NCBI GenBank assembly: GCA_017427775.1
Contig: JAFRSD010000016.1
Span: 1-51,184 of the forward strand
Direction: 5' to 3'
Length of the DNA: 51,184 nucleotides
Source of the DNA: Lachnospiraceae bacterium
GTDB lineage: Bacteria; Bacillota; Clostridia; Lachnospirales; Lachnospiraceae
In this document: positions 23,662-32,262 of the stretch, in pieces
How the letters are laid out: every line of letters starts with the position of its first letter
How positions within the stretch are numbered: the stretch's first letter is position 1
Notes under the pieces: model-generated
The model's database searches: none
What the model saw: the letters and a program-made list of their open reading frames with translations, nothing else
What the model was told of the DNA's origin: nothing
Program-made: the position numbers and the translations under genes

Positions 23662-24990
23662 TTACAGAACCTTTCCAACGATTCCGGTATCATACCGGCC
23701 GTTCAGAAAATTCTCGTCCTCCATGAATTTCATGTGCATCTCGCGGTTGTTCTCAACACCGACGAGGACAAATTCGGACAGCGCGCATTTCATCTTCCGT
23801 ATCGCCGCGTCACGCGTATCCGCACTGACAACCAGCTTGCCGAGCATGGAGTCATAATAGGGCGTGATCTCGCAGCCCTGATAGAGCGCGGAATCGAACC
23901 GCACATTGACGCCGCCGGGAATGTGAAGCATCTCCACACGCCCCGTCGCCGGCAGGCATTCCTTTCCGTGTTCGGCACAGATCCGGCACTCCATCGCGTG
24001 TCCGTGCAGCGAAATCTCCTCCTGCGTAAACGGAAGCGTGATCCCGGCCGCCGTCCGGATCTGCCACTCGACGATATCGATCCCGCTGACCATCTCGGTC
24101 ACGGAATGTTCGACCTGCAGCCGCGTATTCATCTCGAGGAAGGAAAATGTGTCGCCGTGCACGAGAAACTCCACCGTACCGACCGTCACATAATGCACGG
24201 CCGCGGCAAGCAAGCGCGCCGCTTCGTGCAGCTTTTTACGAAGAGAATCCGTCAATACCGGTGCCGGACACTCCTCGATCAGTTTCTGGTTCTTTCGCTG
24301 GACCGAGCAGTCGCGGTCGCCGAGGATCCGCACATTGCCTTCCCGGTCAGCGAGGATCTGGACTTCGATGTGCTTCACATTTTCCAGATACTTTTCAAGA
24401 AATATACCGTCATCGCCGAACGCGTTCTTCGCTTCTTTCTGAACCTGGGTGTATGCCCCAGGTATATCCTTTCTGTCACGGATAATACGGATCCCGCGTC
24501 CGCCGCCTCCCGCGCGTGCCTTCAGGATAACCGGGTATCCGATACGGTCCGCCTCGGCTTCCGCTTCCGCGATGCCCGAAAGGATCCCGCTCCCCGGCGC
24601 CACCGGAAGTCCGGCCTTCACCGCAATCTCTCTCGCGATCTCCTTCTGTCCCATCGCTTCCATCACTTCGGCTCCGGGACCGATCAGCGTAATACCGCAG
24701 GATTCACAAAGACGGGCGAATTCCGCATTTTCCGCGAGCATGCCGTAACCCGGATGTATCGCGTCCGCGCCGGTCTTTCCGGCAAGCGTCAGAAGCGCGT
24801 TCATATTCAGATAACTATCCGCTGCCGAGGGTCCGCCGATGCAGTAGCTCTCGTCGGCCATGACCACGTGCAGAGCGTCGGCATCCGCGGCGGAATACAC
24901 CGCCACAGTGTCGATGCCCATTTCTTTGCAGGCGCGAATCACGCGAACCGCTACTTCGCCCCGATTCGCTATGAGAATTTTAGAAAACAT
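23662..24990 (-). CDS. accC: Biotin carboxylase
   Basis: The 442 residues match biotin carboxylase throughout: FSKILIANRGEVAVRVIRAC, IHPGYGMLAENAEFARLC, the ATP-grasp glycine loop KARAGGGGRGIRI, the EMNTRLQVEHSVTEM active-site region and a C-terminal FxYDSMLGKL-like end (TPYYDSMLGKLVV). It carboxylates the biotin on AccB with ATP and bicarbonate. GGGAGG lies five bases before ATG. It sits between fabZ and accD. Confidence 0.96.
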   Translation of the reverse strand: MFSKILIANRGEVAVRVIRACKEMGIDTVAVYSAADADALHVVMADESYCIGGPSAADSYLNMNALLTLAGKTGADAIHPGYGMLAENAEFARLCESCGITLIGPGAEVMEAMGQKEIAREIAVKAGLPVAPGSGILSGIAEAEAEADRIGYPVILKARAGGGGRGIRIIRDRKDIPGAYTQVQKEAKNAFGDDGIFLEKYLENVKHIEVQILADREGNVRILGDRDCSVQRKNQKLIEECPAPVLTDSLRKKLHEAARLLAAAVHYVTVGTVEFLVHGDTFSFLEMNTRLQVEHSVTEMVSGIDIVEWQIRTAAGITLPFTQEEISLHGHAMECRICAEHGKECLPATGRVEMLHIPGGVNVRFDSALYQGCEITPYYDSMLGKLVVSADTRDAAIRKMKCALSEFVLVGVENNREMHMKFMEDENFLNGRYDTGIVGKVL

Positions 24991-25008
24991 CCGAACCTCC
25001 CACGAAGC

Positions 25009-25434
25009 CTATTGCTTCCCAACGATCACACAGGAGAAATCTCCGTTCATGCAAACCTTTCCGTCCACGCTCAGCTCGCCGTGCATACTGTACATCGGCG
25101 GCATCGACCGGACCATTTTCGTATCGATCTGGATCAGGTCTCCCGGTTTGATCATGCTGCGGAATCTCACCTTATCGAGTCCGGCGTAGACCGGCAGTGC
25201 ACCCTCTTCGCGCATTTTATCCGCAAAGAGCATGCACGCCGCTTGCGCCATCATCTCACACTGTATCACGCCCGGCACGATCGGATTGCCCGGAAAATGG
25301 CCCTGCAAAAAGAACTCATCTCCTCTTACCCGATACCAGCCTGTTGCCGTCCCGTCATCATTTAATACCGCCTCGTCCACCAAGAGCATCGGCTCCCGGT
25401 GCGGCAGGATTGTCTTAATCTCTTCCCGATTCAT
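25009..25434 (-). CDS. fabZ: 3-hydroxyacyl-ACP dehydratase
   Basis: ATG 25434 has GGGAG upstream; 141 residues. The hot-dog fold signature is complete: LPHREPMLLVDE, the catalytic His46 in GHFPGNPIVPGV and Glu60 in QCEMMAQAAC. It dehydrates 3-hydroxyacyl-ACP in each elongation round. No fabA or fabM/fabN is near, so how unsaturated chains arise, if they do, is not visible here. Sits between accB and accC, the usual clostridial order. Confidence 0.95.
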   Translation of the reverse strand: MNREEIKTILPHREPMLLVDEAVLNDDGTATGWYRVRGDEFFLQGHFPGNPIVPGVIQCEMMAQAACMLFADKMREEGALPVYAGLDKVRFRSMIKPGDLIQIDTKMVRSMPPMYSMHGELSVDGKVCMNGDFSCVIVGKQ

Positions 25435-25447
25435 AATCGTCTCCCGT

Positions 25448-25975
25448 CTATGAAAGCACAAGCAGGTCCTGGCCAAATTCGACGAGTTCCCCGTCCTTTA
25501 CCAGAATCTCCCGTATCACGCCATCGCGCGGCGATACAACTTCGTTCATCATCTTCATTGCTTCGATCGTGCAGACGGGTTCCCCTTTCTTCACCTGCTC
25601 ACCGACCGTGCGGACCTTTCCGCCGGCGTTCTGATGGAATATGCCGAGAAGCGGTGCCTTTACCGTATCGCCGGAAGCCGTGTCCGGCTTGCTGCCTTTT
25701 GCGGTTTCACTGCTTTTTACTGTCTCCCTGTCTTCGGACACTGCCGCGTCAGTGGTTTTGTCCGACCGAACCGAGTCCCCGCGTTGCGCATGTTCCGCGG
25801 GACCGGCAAAGGGGTATTCGTTACCGGCCCACGCGGGATGCAGAGGAGTTATTATTGGATGAGGAGAAAGTGTGGTCTCCTTTTTTAAGCGAAGCTTGCT
25901 GCCGTTCTCTTCCACGTACAGTTCTGTCAGCCCAAGGCGTTCAAACAATTCCGCATATTCTTCCAACGGTTTCAT
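25448..25975 (-). CDS. accB: Biotin carboxyl carrier protein
   Basis: The 175 residues have an N-terminal helix (1-30), a long charged/Pro-Ser-Thr linker (31-105) and a biotinyl domain with the biotin Lys141 in EAMKMMNEV. The linker is longer than in E. coli BCCP (156 residues total). AAAGGA lies upstream of ATG 25975. It carries carboxybiotin between AccC and AccAD. Confidence 0.93.
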   Translation of the reverse strand: MKPLEEYAELFERLGLTELYVEENGSKLRLKKETTLSPHPIITPLHPAWAGNEYPFAGPAEHAQRGDSVRSDKTTDAAVSEDRETVKSSETAKGSKPDTASGDTVKAPLLGIFHQNAGGKVRTVGEQVKKGEPVCTIEAMKMMNEVVSPRDGVIREILVKDGELVEFGQDLLVLS

Positions 25976-25993
25976 CGTATTTTCCTTTCTGTT

Positions 25994-27226
25994 TCATACC
26001 TTCCGGAACGCAACACACGCATTGTGTCCGCCGAACCCGAGCGAGGTGCTGATCGCGGCCGTCGGATCGACCTTTGCCGCCTCGTTGGGCGTATAGTTAA
26101 GGTCACATTCCGGATCGGCTTCACGGTAATTGATCGTCGGCGGGATGATGCCCGTATCGAGCGCAAGAATTGAAGCAATCGCTTCCACCGCGCCCGTCGC
26201 GCCGAGCATGTGTCCGGTCATCGACTTCGTGGAACTGATATGTAAACGCGCGGCGTCATCGCCGAACACCTTCTTCAAAGCCCTGGTTTCCATTGCGTCG
26301 TTTAAGTGCGTGCCTGTACCGTGCGCGTTCACGTAAAGGCTTGCCGGATCATTGATTCCGGCTTCCGAAACCGCATCCCTGATTGCCCGGACCGCTCCGT
26401 CCCCTTCGGGATCGGGAGCCGTAATATGATAAGCGTCGCAGGTGTTGCCGTATCCGGCGACCTCCGCGTAGATCTTCGCCCCGCGCTTTACCGCACGCTC
26501 GTATTCTTCGAGAATCAGAATGCCTGCGCCCTCGCCCATAACGAAGCCGCCGCGGCGTTTGTCAAACGGCAGGCTTCCTTCCGAAGGATCCTCCGCAAGG
26601 CTCAATGCCTGGCAGTTCACGAAGCCTGCCATGGAGAGTTCATTGATTGAAGCCTCGCTTCCGCCTGCGATGATCGCATCCGCGTAGCCGTGCTTAATGG
26701 CCCGGTACGCCTCGCCGATCGTATGCGAAGAAGTTGCGCAAGCCGTGATCACGGGAAGCGTCGGTCCCTTCGCGCCGAAACGGATCGCCACCGAACCTGC
26801 TGCCATATTGCCGATCATCATCGGAACGAAGAACGGCGAAACCATGTCCGGCCCCTTCTCCGTGAGTCGTCCGAGTTCGCGGATCGTTGTATTGATGCCG
26901 CCGATCCCGGAACCGATATATACACCGAGACGGTCTTTTTCAATTCCGCTTTCAAGGATACCGCTTGCCTCCACCGCCTGCTTAGCGGCAGCCATCGCGT
27001 ACTGGATGAACAGGTCCGACCGGCGAATCTCCTGCATCGTGTCGTAATAGTCCTTCGGATTGAAATCCTTTACCTCGGCGTCCAGCGAAACCTTCAGCCG
27101 CGACGCGTCAAACCGCGTGATCTTACCGATCCCGCATACGCTTTTTTTCAGATTGTCCCAAAATGTTTCCACCGTATTTCCGACGGGAGTGATGACTCCC
27201 ATCCCGGTTACCGCAACTCGTCTCAT
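25994..27226 (-). CDS. fabF: 3-oxoacyl-ACP synthase II
   Basis: The 410 residues are a complete KAS II: Cys163 in TACATSSHTIGEA, His302 in NAHGTGTHLND, Lys334 and His339 in SSTKSMTGHMLGATGA. GGAGG lies upstream of ATG. It condenses malonyl-ACP with growing acyl-ACP. With no fabH in this operon, it is the only condensing enzyme encoded here. Confidence 0.96.
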   Translation of the reverse strand: MRRVAVTGMGVITPVGNTVETFWDNLKKSVCGIGKITRFDASRLKVSLDAEVKDFNPKDYYDTMQEIRRSDLFIQYAMAAAKQAVEASGILESGIEKDRLGVYIGSGIGGINTTIRELGRLTEKGPDMVSPFFVPMMIGNMAAGSVAIRFGAKGPTLPVITACATSSHTIGEAYRAIKHGYADAIIAGGSEASINELSMAGFVNCQALSLAEDPSEGSLPFDKRRGGFVMGEGAGILILEEYERAVKRGAKIYAEVAGYGNTCDAYHITAPDPEGDGAVRAIRDAVSEAGINDPASLYVNAHGTGTHLNDAMETRALKKVFGDDAARLHISSTKSMTGHMLGATGAVEAIASILALDTGIIPPTINYREADPECDLNYTPNEAAKVDPTAAISTSLGFGGHNACVAFRKV

Positions 27227-27305
27227 AAAAACCTCCGTCCGTGCAGACTCTGCTGTACTTCATAGCGCATTTTCGCGCCGTATTCCGTTCCCCACACAAA
27301 CCGTC

Positions 27306-28049
27306 CTAAATATACATTCCGCCGTCCACCTTGATCACCTCTCCGGTGATATAGCTTGATGCGTCGCTTGCAAGAAACAGTGCCAGATTCGCAACGTCCT
27401 CGGCCTGTCCGAGCCGTGCGATCGGCAGCTGCTTCGTCAGTTCCGCAGTCATTTCTTCGCTGAGCGCTGCCGTCATATCGGTCGCGATATATCCGGGTGC
27501 GATCGCGTTACAGCGGATGTTCCTGCGTCCGTACTCCTTTGCCACCGCCTTCGTAAAGCCGATCACGCCCGCCTTCGATGCCGCGTAATTGGTCTGCCCT
27601 TTGTTGCCCATCATGCCGACAACCGAGCTCAGGTTGATGATCACGCCGCTCCGCTTCTTCATGAACGGACGGATCAGCGCCTGCGTCATATGGATCGTGC
27701 CCTTCAGGTTGATATCGATCACCTCGTCGATATCCGCTTCCGTAAGGGCAGGAAGCAGATTGTCCCGCGTGATTCCCGCGTTGTTTACGAGAATGTCTAC
27801 GCTTCCGAAATCCGCGAGAACCTTCGTAACAGTTTCAGCGACCGCCGCCGCGTCGCTAACGTCACAGACGTAAAATGAGACTTCCGCTCCGTTATCCCGA
27901 AGTTCCTTTACGGCCGCTTCCGCCCGCTCCCCGCCATGAGCGGCAAGAAGCGCGAGCCTGCCGCCGTGTTCGGCGAACTTCTTTGCAACCGCATACCCGA
28001 TCCCGCGCGTTCCACCCGTGATCAGAGCCGTCTTTCCCTGTAAAGTCAT
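27306..28049 (-). CDS. fabG: 3-oxoacyl-ACP reductase
   Basis: ATG 28049 lies five bases after GGAGG; 247 residues. Short-chain dehydrogenase with NADPH loop TGGTRGIG (11-18), NNAGITRDN, and the Ser-Tyr-Lys triad in NLSSVVG and YAASKAG. The C-terminal GEVIKVDGGMYI is typical of FabG. Upstream of fabF with about 79 bases between. Confidence 0.95.
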   Translation of the reverse strand: MTLQGKTALITGGTRGIGYAVAKKFAEHGGRLALLAAHGGERAEAAVKELRDNGAEVSFYVCDVSDAAAVAETVTKVLADFGSVDILVNNAGITRDNLLPALTEADIDEVIDINLKGTIHMTQALIRPFMKKRSGVIINLSSVVGMMGNKGQTNYAASKAGVIGFTKAVAKEYGRRNIRCNAIAPGYIATDMTAALSEEMTAELTKQLPIARLGQAEDVANLALFLASDASSYITGEVIKVDGGMYI

Positions 28050-28069
28050 CTCAGCCTCCATTTGTACTA

Positions 28070-28990
28070 CTATTGTAGAATTGTGGAAACACTTGCTTCC
28101 AGACTGTCTTTATCAAATACCTGCAGAATCTTCGCACCCGGTACGGTCCGCTTCACGAAACCCGAAAGCGTCTTTCCGGGGCCACACTCAACGAACGTAT
28201 CGACGCCCGCTTCGGTAAGGTTTTTGAGCGTACCCTCAAACAAAACGCTGTTACAGATCTGCTCCGAGATAAGCGTTAGGATTTCGTCCCTCCTGTCCGG
28301 ATAAGGCGCCGCCGTCCGGTTCGCGTAAAGCGGAATCCGGGGTGCCGACAAGGCAAGCTTCGCCGCGTCCCCGCGAAGTCCTTCCGCCGCCTCTTTCATA
28401 TAAGGCGTATGGAACGGCCCGCCGACCGCAAGTTCTATAAAGCGCACGCCGCGCTCCGTAAGAGCCGCCTTCATCTTTTCGATCGTTTCGGTCTCTCCCG
28501 AAACGACAACCTGTCCGGGGCAGTTATAGTTGACCGGATATACGCCGAGTTCCGCGCAAAGTCCCCGAAGTTCCGTAACGTCCATCCGAAGCACCGCGAT
28601 CATGCTTCCTTCCTGCGCCTCGGCTGCTTTCTGCATTCTCAAGCCACGGTTTACCACAAGCCGGAACGCATCCTCGTCCGAAAGGATTCCCGTATAGGCA
28701 AGTCCAGCGATCTCCCCTAAAGAGAACCCGGCCGCCGCATCCGCTTCTATCCCGCGCTCCTTAAGAGCCGCTGCCGCCGCCAGATCCGCAAGGAACAGGC
28801 ATGGCTGCGTATTGTCCGTACGCTTCAGTTCCTCTGCCGTTCCTTCAAACATCTGCCGAAGTGTGCCGGGGCGGATTGCTTCCGCCTTGTCAAAAAGCCT
28901 TCTGACGCTCTCAGAAGCCTCGTAGAGGTCTTTTGCCATGCCGGGGTACTGGCTTCCCTGTCCGGCAAATAAAAACGCGATTTTCGCCAT
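28070..28990 (-). CDS. fabD: Malonyl-CoA:ACP transacylase
   Basis: ATG 28990 has AGGATCAGGA upstream; a longer frame to 29089 would run into fabK. The 306 residues carry FLFAGQGSQYPGM, the nucleophile Ser90 in GFSLGEIAG, and His194 in GPFHTPYMKE. It loads malonate on ACP. Standard length; directly before fabG. Confidence 0.95.
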   Translation of the reverse strand: MAKIAFLFAGQGSQYPGMAKDLYEASESVRRLFDKAEAIRPGTLRQMFEGTAEELKRTDNTQPCLFLADLAAAAALKERGIEADAAAGFSLGEIAGLAYTGILSDEDAFRLVVNRGLRMQKAAEAQEGSMIAVLRMDVTELRGLCAELGVYPVNYNCPGQVVVSGETETIEKMKAALTERGVRFIELAVGGPFHTPYMKEAAEGLRGDAAKLALSAPRIPLYANRTAAPYPDRRDEILTLISEQICNSVLFEGTLKNLTEAGVDTFVECGPGKTLSGFVKRTVPGAKILQVFDKDSLEASVSTILQ

Positions 28991-29009
28991 TTTCCTGATC
29001 CTTCCCGTG

Positions 29010-29957
29010 TTAAACGTTTGCGAAGCGTGCAAGCAAAGCATCCGCTTCCTCGCAGATTCCGTGTACGATCTCCGCGCACGTATTCTCACTCTTTACAAGG
29101 CCCGCGATCTGTCCGCACATGCAGGAACCGTTCTGCACGTCGCCCTCGCGCGCCGCTCTTCGAAGCGCACCGGCGCCCATTGCCTCAAGCTCCTGCGGCG
29201 TCGTATTCGGATCCGCTTCCTTCTTCTGGAACTCTCTCGTCATGCGGTTTTTCAGCGCGCGTACCGGATGTCCGAGCGTCTTTCCGGTAACAATCGTGTC
29301 GTGATCATTGGCCGCGATGACTTTGTCTTTATAGTTCTGATGGATCGTACACTCCTTTGCAGTCAGGAAACGGGTCCCCATCTGGACACCCTGTGCCCCG
29401 AGCAGAAATGCCGCCGCCATGCCGCGTCCGTCCGCGATGCCGCCTGCCGCGATGACCGGAATGCTTACCGCGTCAGCGACCTGAGGAACAAGCGCCATCG
29501 TCGTCGTTTCACCGACGTGTCCGCCGGACTCGCAGCCCTCCGCAACAACCGCACAGGCGCCCATCCGCTCCGCCATGATCGCAAGCGCGACACCCGCCAC
29601 CACGCAGATTACTTTCACGCCGGCTTCCTTAAGGCGCTCCATATACTTTGCCGGATTGCCCGCGCCGGTTGTAACGATCGCCACGTGCTCCTCGCACACG
29701 ACCTCTACAGCTTCCTCGATAAACGGGCTCATGAGCATCAGGTTTACGCCGAACGGCCTGTCCGTCAGTTCCTTAGCCTTTTTAATCTGCTCTCTTAACT
29801 GCTCGCCGTTTGAATTCATCGCAGCGATCAGTCCGAGTCCGCCGGCATTGGAAACCGCCGCAGCCAGCTGCGCGTCGGCGACCCAGGCCATTCCGCCCTG
29901 GATCACCGGGTAATCTATTCCAAGCATTTGACAAATGCTGTTATTCTCTCTAATCAT
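29010..29957 (-). CDS. fabK: Enoyl-ACP reductase II (FMN type)
   Basis: ATG 29957 has GGAGAG upstream; 315 residues. A nitronate monooxygenase-like FMN barrel with YPVIQGGMAWVADAQLA, AAVSNAGGLGLI, TTGAGNP, GCESGGHVGETTTMALVPQV and AGGIADGRGMAAAFLLGAQG, matching FabK. It carries out the last reduction of each elongation cycle with NAD(P)H, replacing FabI. FabK is the common form in Lachnospiraceae and streptococci. Confidence 0.94.
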   Translation of the reverse strand: MIRENNSICQMLGIDYPVIQGGMAWVADAQLAAAVSNAGGLGLIAAMNSNGEQLREQIKKAKELTDRPFGVNLMLMSPFIEEAVEVVCEEHVAIVTTGAGNPAKYMERLKEAGVKVICVVAGVALAIMAERMGACAVVAEGCESGGHVGETTTMALVPQVADAVSIPVIAAGGIADGRGMAAAFLLGAQGVQMGTRFLTAKECTIHQNYKDKVIAANDHDTIVTGKTLGHPVRALKNRMTREFQKKEADPNTTPQELEAMGAGALRRAAREGDVQNGSCMCGQIAGLVKSENTCAEIVHGICEEADALLARFANV

Positions 29958-30009
29958 GCTTCTCTCCGTTTTTGATGCGCAGGGCGCCGGAGCGCCCCGC
30001 ATACCGAAC

Positions 30010-30234
30010 TTACTGCTGTGTTGCGATCAGTTCCGCAAGCTTCTCGATGGTCGTGATCTCCTGCGTCAGCTCAATCTTACAGTCAAACTCTTCCTGCACC
30101 TGCATCACAAGTTCCATGATGTCAAGGGAATCAAGACCGATCTCGGTGAATTTGTCCGAAGCGGAAAGCTCCGACTCTTCCTTGTCAAGATACTCGGCAA
30201 TGATATGGATGATTGTAGCGGTAATGTCCTTCAT
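30010..30234 (-). CDS. acpP: Acyl carrier protein
   Basis: ATG 30234 is eight bases after AGGAGG; 74 residues, acidic and helical. The phosphopantetheine Ser36 lies in GLDSLDIMELV. It is first in the operon, 52 bases before fabK, right behind the MerR-type promoter. Confidence 0.95.
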   Translation of the reverse strand: MKDITATIIHIIAEYLDKEESELSASDKFTEIGLDSLDIMELVMQVQEEFDCKIELTQEITTIEKLAELIATQQ

Positions 30235-30294
30235 TTTGAAAACCTCCTGCAAAGTTCCCGCATTTTACGGGTTGTATTTTCCAAATCCGCCGCT

Positions 30295-30325
30295 ATAATA
30301 ATGTTGGGGGTAACCCCCAGGTCAA
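30295..30325 (-). promoter_or_regulatory. MerR-type promoter of the fatty acid operon, 19-bp spacer
   Basis: Read leftward, TTGACC (30325-30320) and TATTAT (30300-30295) are 19 bases apart instead of 17. The gap holds a perfect palindrome. This stretched spacing plus palindrome is how MerR activators control promoters by twisting DNA. The divergent MerR gene starts 40 bases away. Confidence 0.8.
30305..30319. promoter_or_regulatory. MerR-family operator palindrome
   Basis: TGGGGGT-A-ACCCCCA is a perfect 15-bp palindrome that fills the stretched spacer of the fatty acid operon promoter. On the other strand it overlaps a possible -35 (TTGGGG, 30304-30309) whose -10 would be TATTAA (30326-30331), which would make the regulator self-repressing. 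Confidence 0.75.
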
Positions 30326-30364
30326 TATTAAATTTTTTCAAATTTCGTTGAAGGGGGAAATGTC

Positions 30365-31216
30365 ATGTCAGAGAGCAGGGTTGAAGGTTCCGCGTATTCT
30401 GCAGAGTATACGCTTACCGTCGGACAGTTCGCCAAATTATGCCGCACCTCAAGGGATACGCTCCGCTACTATTACGAGCAGAAGATCCTTATGCCGCGCG
30501 TCGATCCCGACAACGGCTACCACTACTATTCCGCATCGCAGATCAGTTCCTTCTTCTTCATTTCGACGATGCGGCAGGCCGGCTGTTCCATCCGCGAGAT
30601 CACGGACATCATCTACAATCTTTCGCAGACGGACATCGTCGACCTCCTAAATGTGAAGATTCACGATATGCAGCGCGAGCTGATCAACCTCAATAAGAAA
30701 GTGAACGCGCTGCACCTCGGCACATGGATGATCGAGCAGTACGGCAATCATCGTTCCGGTGTGCCTTTCGTTGCATCCATCCCGCCGATCAGTGTTACCT
30801 CCACACCGGTGCACCGCCAGGACGGTTCTTACCATGCCGCGGACATTGCCGGCGATATTTCGGTGCATCTGGCCAAATCCTACGAGGACGACAGTCTGAT
30901 GACTTTCCCGTCGGGGGCCACGATCGCCTATGACGATTTCGTCAAAGGCAATTATGCTTACAATAACGTCATCACGCTTTCGCTGATGCCGGCCGATTAC
31001 AGGAGTTCCTTCCCGCTTCCGTCAAGACGCGCCGTTCTGTGTGCGCACAGCCACAACGAGCAGGATATCAGCCGCAGCTATAAAAAGATTCTCGCGTACC
31101 TGAAACGGAACAAGCTGAACGCCTGCTCCGACCTCTACTCGGTCAGCCTCATCAACCTTTACGACAACGAGACCAACCACCGCTATTACAAATATCTTCT
31201 GATCTGCGTGGAGTAG
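30365..31216 (+). CDS. MerR/BmrR-family regulator divergent from the fatty acid operon
   Basis: ATG 30365 follows AGGGGGA; 283 residues. A MerR helix-turn-helix covers about 17-85 (YTLTVGQFAKLCRTSRDTLR, then YYEQKILMPRVDPDNGYHYY), a coiled dimer helix follows (about 85-118), and residues 125-283 look like a GyrI-like effector-binding domain as in BmrR, ending with HRYYKYLLICVE. So a ligand-responsive activator is likely. The operator in the shared spacer ties it to acpP-fab-acc. Known fatty acid regulators of Firmicutes are FapR and the MarR-type FabT; a MerR-type one is unusual. The ligand is unknown; acyl-CoA or a hydrophobic compound would be reasonable guesses. Confidence 0.85.
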   Translation: MSESRVEGSAYSAEYTLTVGQFAKLCRTSRDTLRYYYEQKILMPRVDPDNGYHYYSASQISSFFFISTMRQAGCSIREITDIIYNLSQTDIVDLLNVKIHDMQRELINLNKKVNALHLGTWMIEQYGNHRSGVPFVASIPPISVTSTPVHRQDGSYHAADIAGDISVHLAKSYEDDSLMTFPSGATIAYDDFVKGNYAYNNVITLSLMPADYRSSFPLPSRRAVLCAHSHNEQDISRSYKKILAYLKRNKLNACSDLYSVSLINLYDNETNHRYYKYLLICVE

Positions 31217-31256
31217 AACGCTCCGGAAGGGACTGTCACATCTTCCGAACAGACGC

Positions 31257-31297
31257 AAAAAACCTCCGCGCCGGATATTCCGGAACGGAGGTTTTCT
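31257..31297. terminator. Bidirectional terminator
   Basis: AAAAACCTCCG pairs with CGGAGGTTTT around a partly self-paired CCGGATATTCCGG loop, between the convergent MerR gene and the membrane-protein cluster. Confidence 0.85.
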
Positions 31298-31310
31298 TTC
31301 GTTTCTGTTT

Positions 31311-32219
31311 TTAATTCTTCTTGGCTTTCTTCGGTTCAGCCAGTCCGTATAAGAGCGCGACAAGCGCGTACCCGGCGTAATTACCGAACAGCAGGATCAG
31401 GCGGTCGGCTAGGAACGTTGCCTTTCTTATCACAAATAACAAAATGAGTGCGAGGGCGATGCTTATGATCACCGCCGGGATAAGCGGCCACCGCCATCCG
31501 CACAGCCAGTAAAGCAGATAGCATAAAAGCAATGCCACAGCCACACATATGCACGGGATTATGTAGGGAGACGCGGACGCCGAGCCGGACCTTCTGCCGA
31601 TCCAGGAAAGATACTTCTTAAGGTCCTGAACGCCCCGATCGAAAAAGTACCACCTTGCACCGAGCATCAATGCTACGGCAGACGCCGTCCCGATGATCGG
31701 GAAGAAAGCGGTATAGGCGGGTTTTCGGGTAATGATCATAACGACATAAGCGATCAAGGCCATTATTCCGATTGCAACCAATAACTGGATGGTCATCGAG
31801 GCAAATGCCATCTCCGGGTCCTTCCAGCCCGGGAACGCCGTATGAATTCCGATCATAAGCAGCAGATACAGATTGATCAGTATTCCGAATCCGGCGATGA
31901 TCGACGCAAATGCCCGGAGTATGCTGCCGGGCTGCTTCTTCGCAGTATGCGTTGCCGGAATGATCGGAATGTCCGACTGCAGCAGCGCGGGATTCATCGC
32001 CGTCGCCGTGCCGTTCTGCTGATGCTGCGCCGCAATCTCCGGATACAGATCGGAAAGTCTCTCGATCACCGGTCCCTGCGTCGCGTTCTTATGGCGCCTT
32101 CTCGCGTTTCCAAGTGCGTTGGTGCCTTTGTTATAAAGGACCCTGAATATAAACTCTAACAGCACGACCAGAAAGATGATACCGGCTGCTGCCAGAACGA
32201 TCATTGTATTGGTATCCAA
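31311..32219 (-). CDS. Multi-pass membrane protein of unknown function
   Basis: The start is TTG 32219, nine bases after GGAGG; an ATG five codons later has poor spacing. The 302 residues begin with a membrane helix (IVLAAAGIIFLVVLLEFIF), followed by a cytoplasm-like region of 80 residues (charged, RRRHKN, then Gln/Asn/Pro) and about seven further helices from residue 100 on. A short loop carries RRSGSASASPY. I recognise no family. It is the last of four consecutive genes coding for membrane-anchored proteins. Confidence 0.75.
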   Translation of the reverse strand: MDTNTMIVLAAAGIIFLVVLLEFIFRVLYNKGTNALGNARRRHKNATQGPVIERLSDLYPEIAAQHQQNGTATAMNPALLQSDIPIIPATHTAKKQPGSILRAFASIIAGFGILINLYLLLMIGIHTAFPGWKDPEMAFASMTIQLLVAIGIMALIAYVVMIITRKPAYTAFFPIIGTASAVALMLGARWYFFDRGVQDLKKYLSWIGRRSGSASASPYIIPCICVAVALLLCYLLYWLCGWRWPLIPAVIISIALALILLFVIRKATFLADRLILLFGNYAGYALVALLYGLAEPKKAKKN

Positions 32220-32262
32220 AACCGCAATCCTCCGAATTAAGAATGATTAGCGAACCGTACTC

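Noticed and set aside
23560-25365. Rightward 601-codon open frame
   Set aside because: It is antisense to accC, fabZ and accD, Arg/His-rich, and has no ribosome site; a shadow of high-GC coding sequence.
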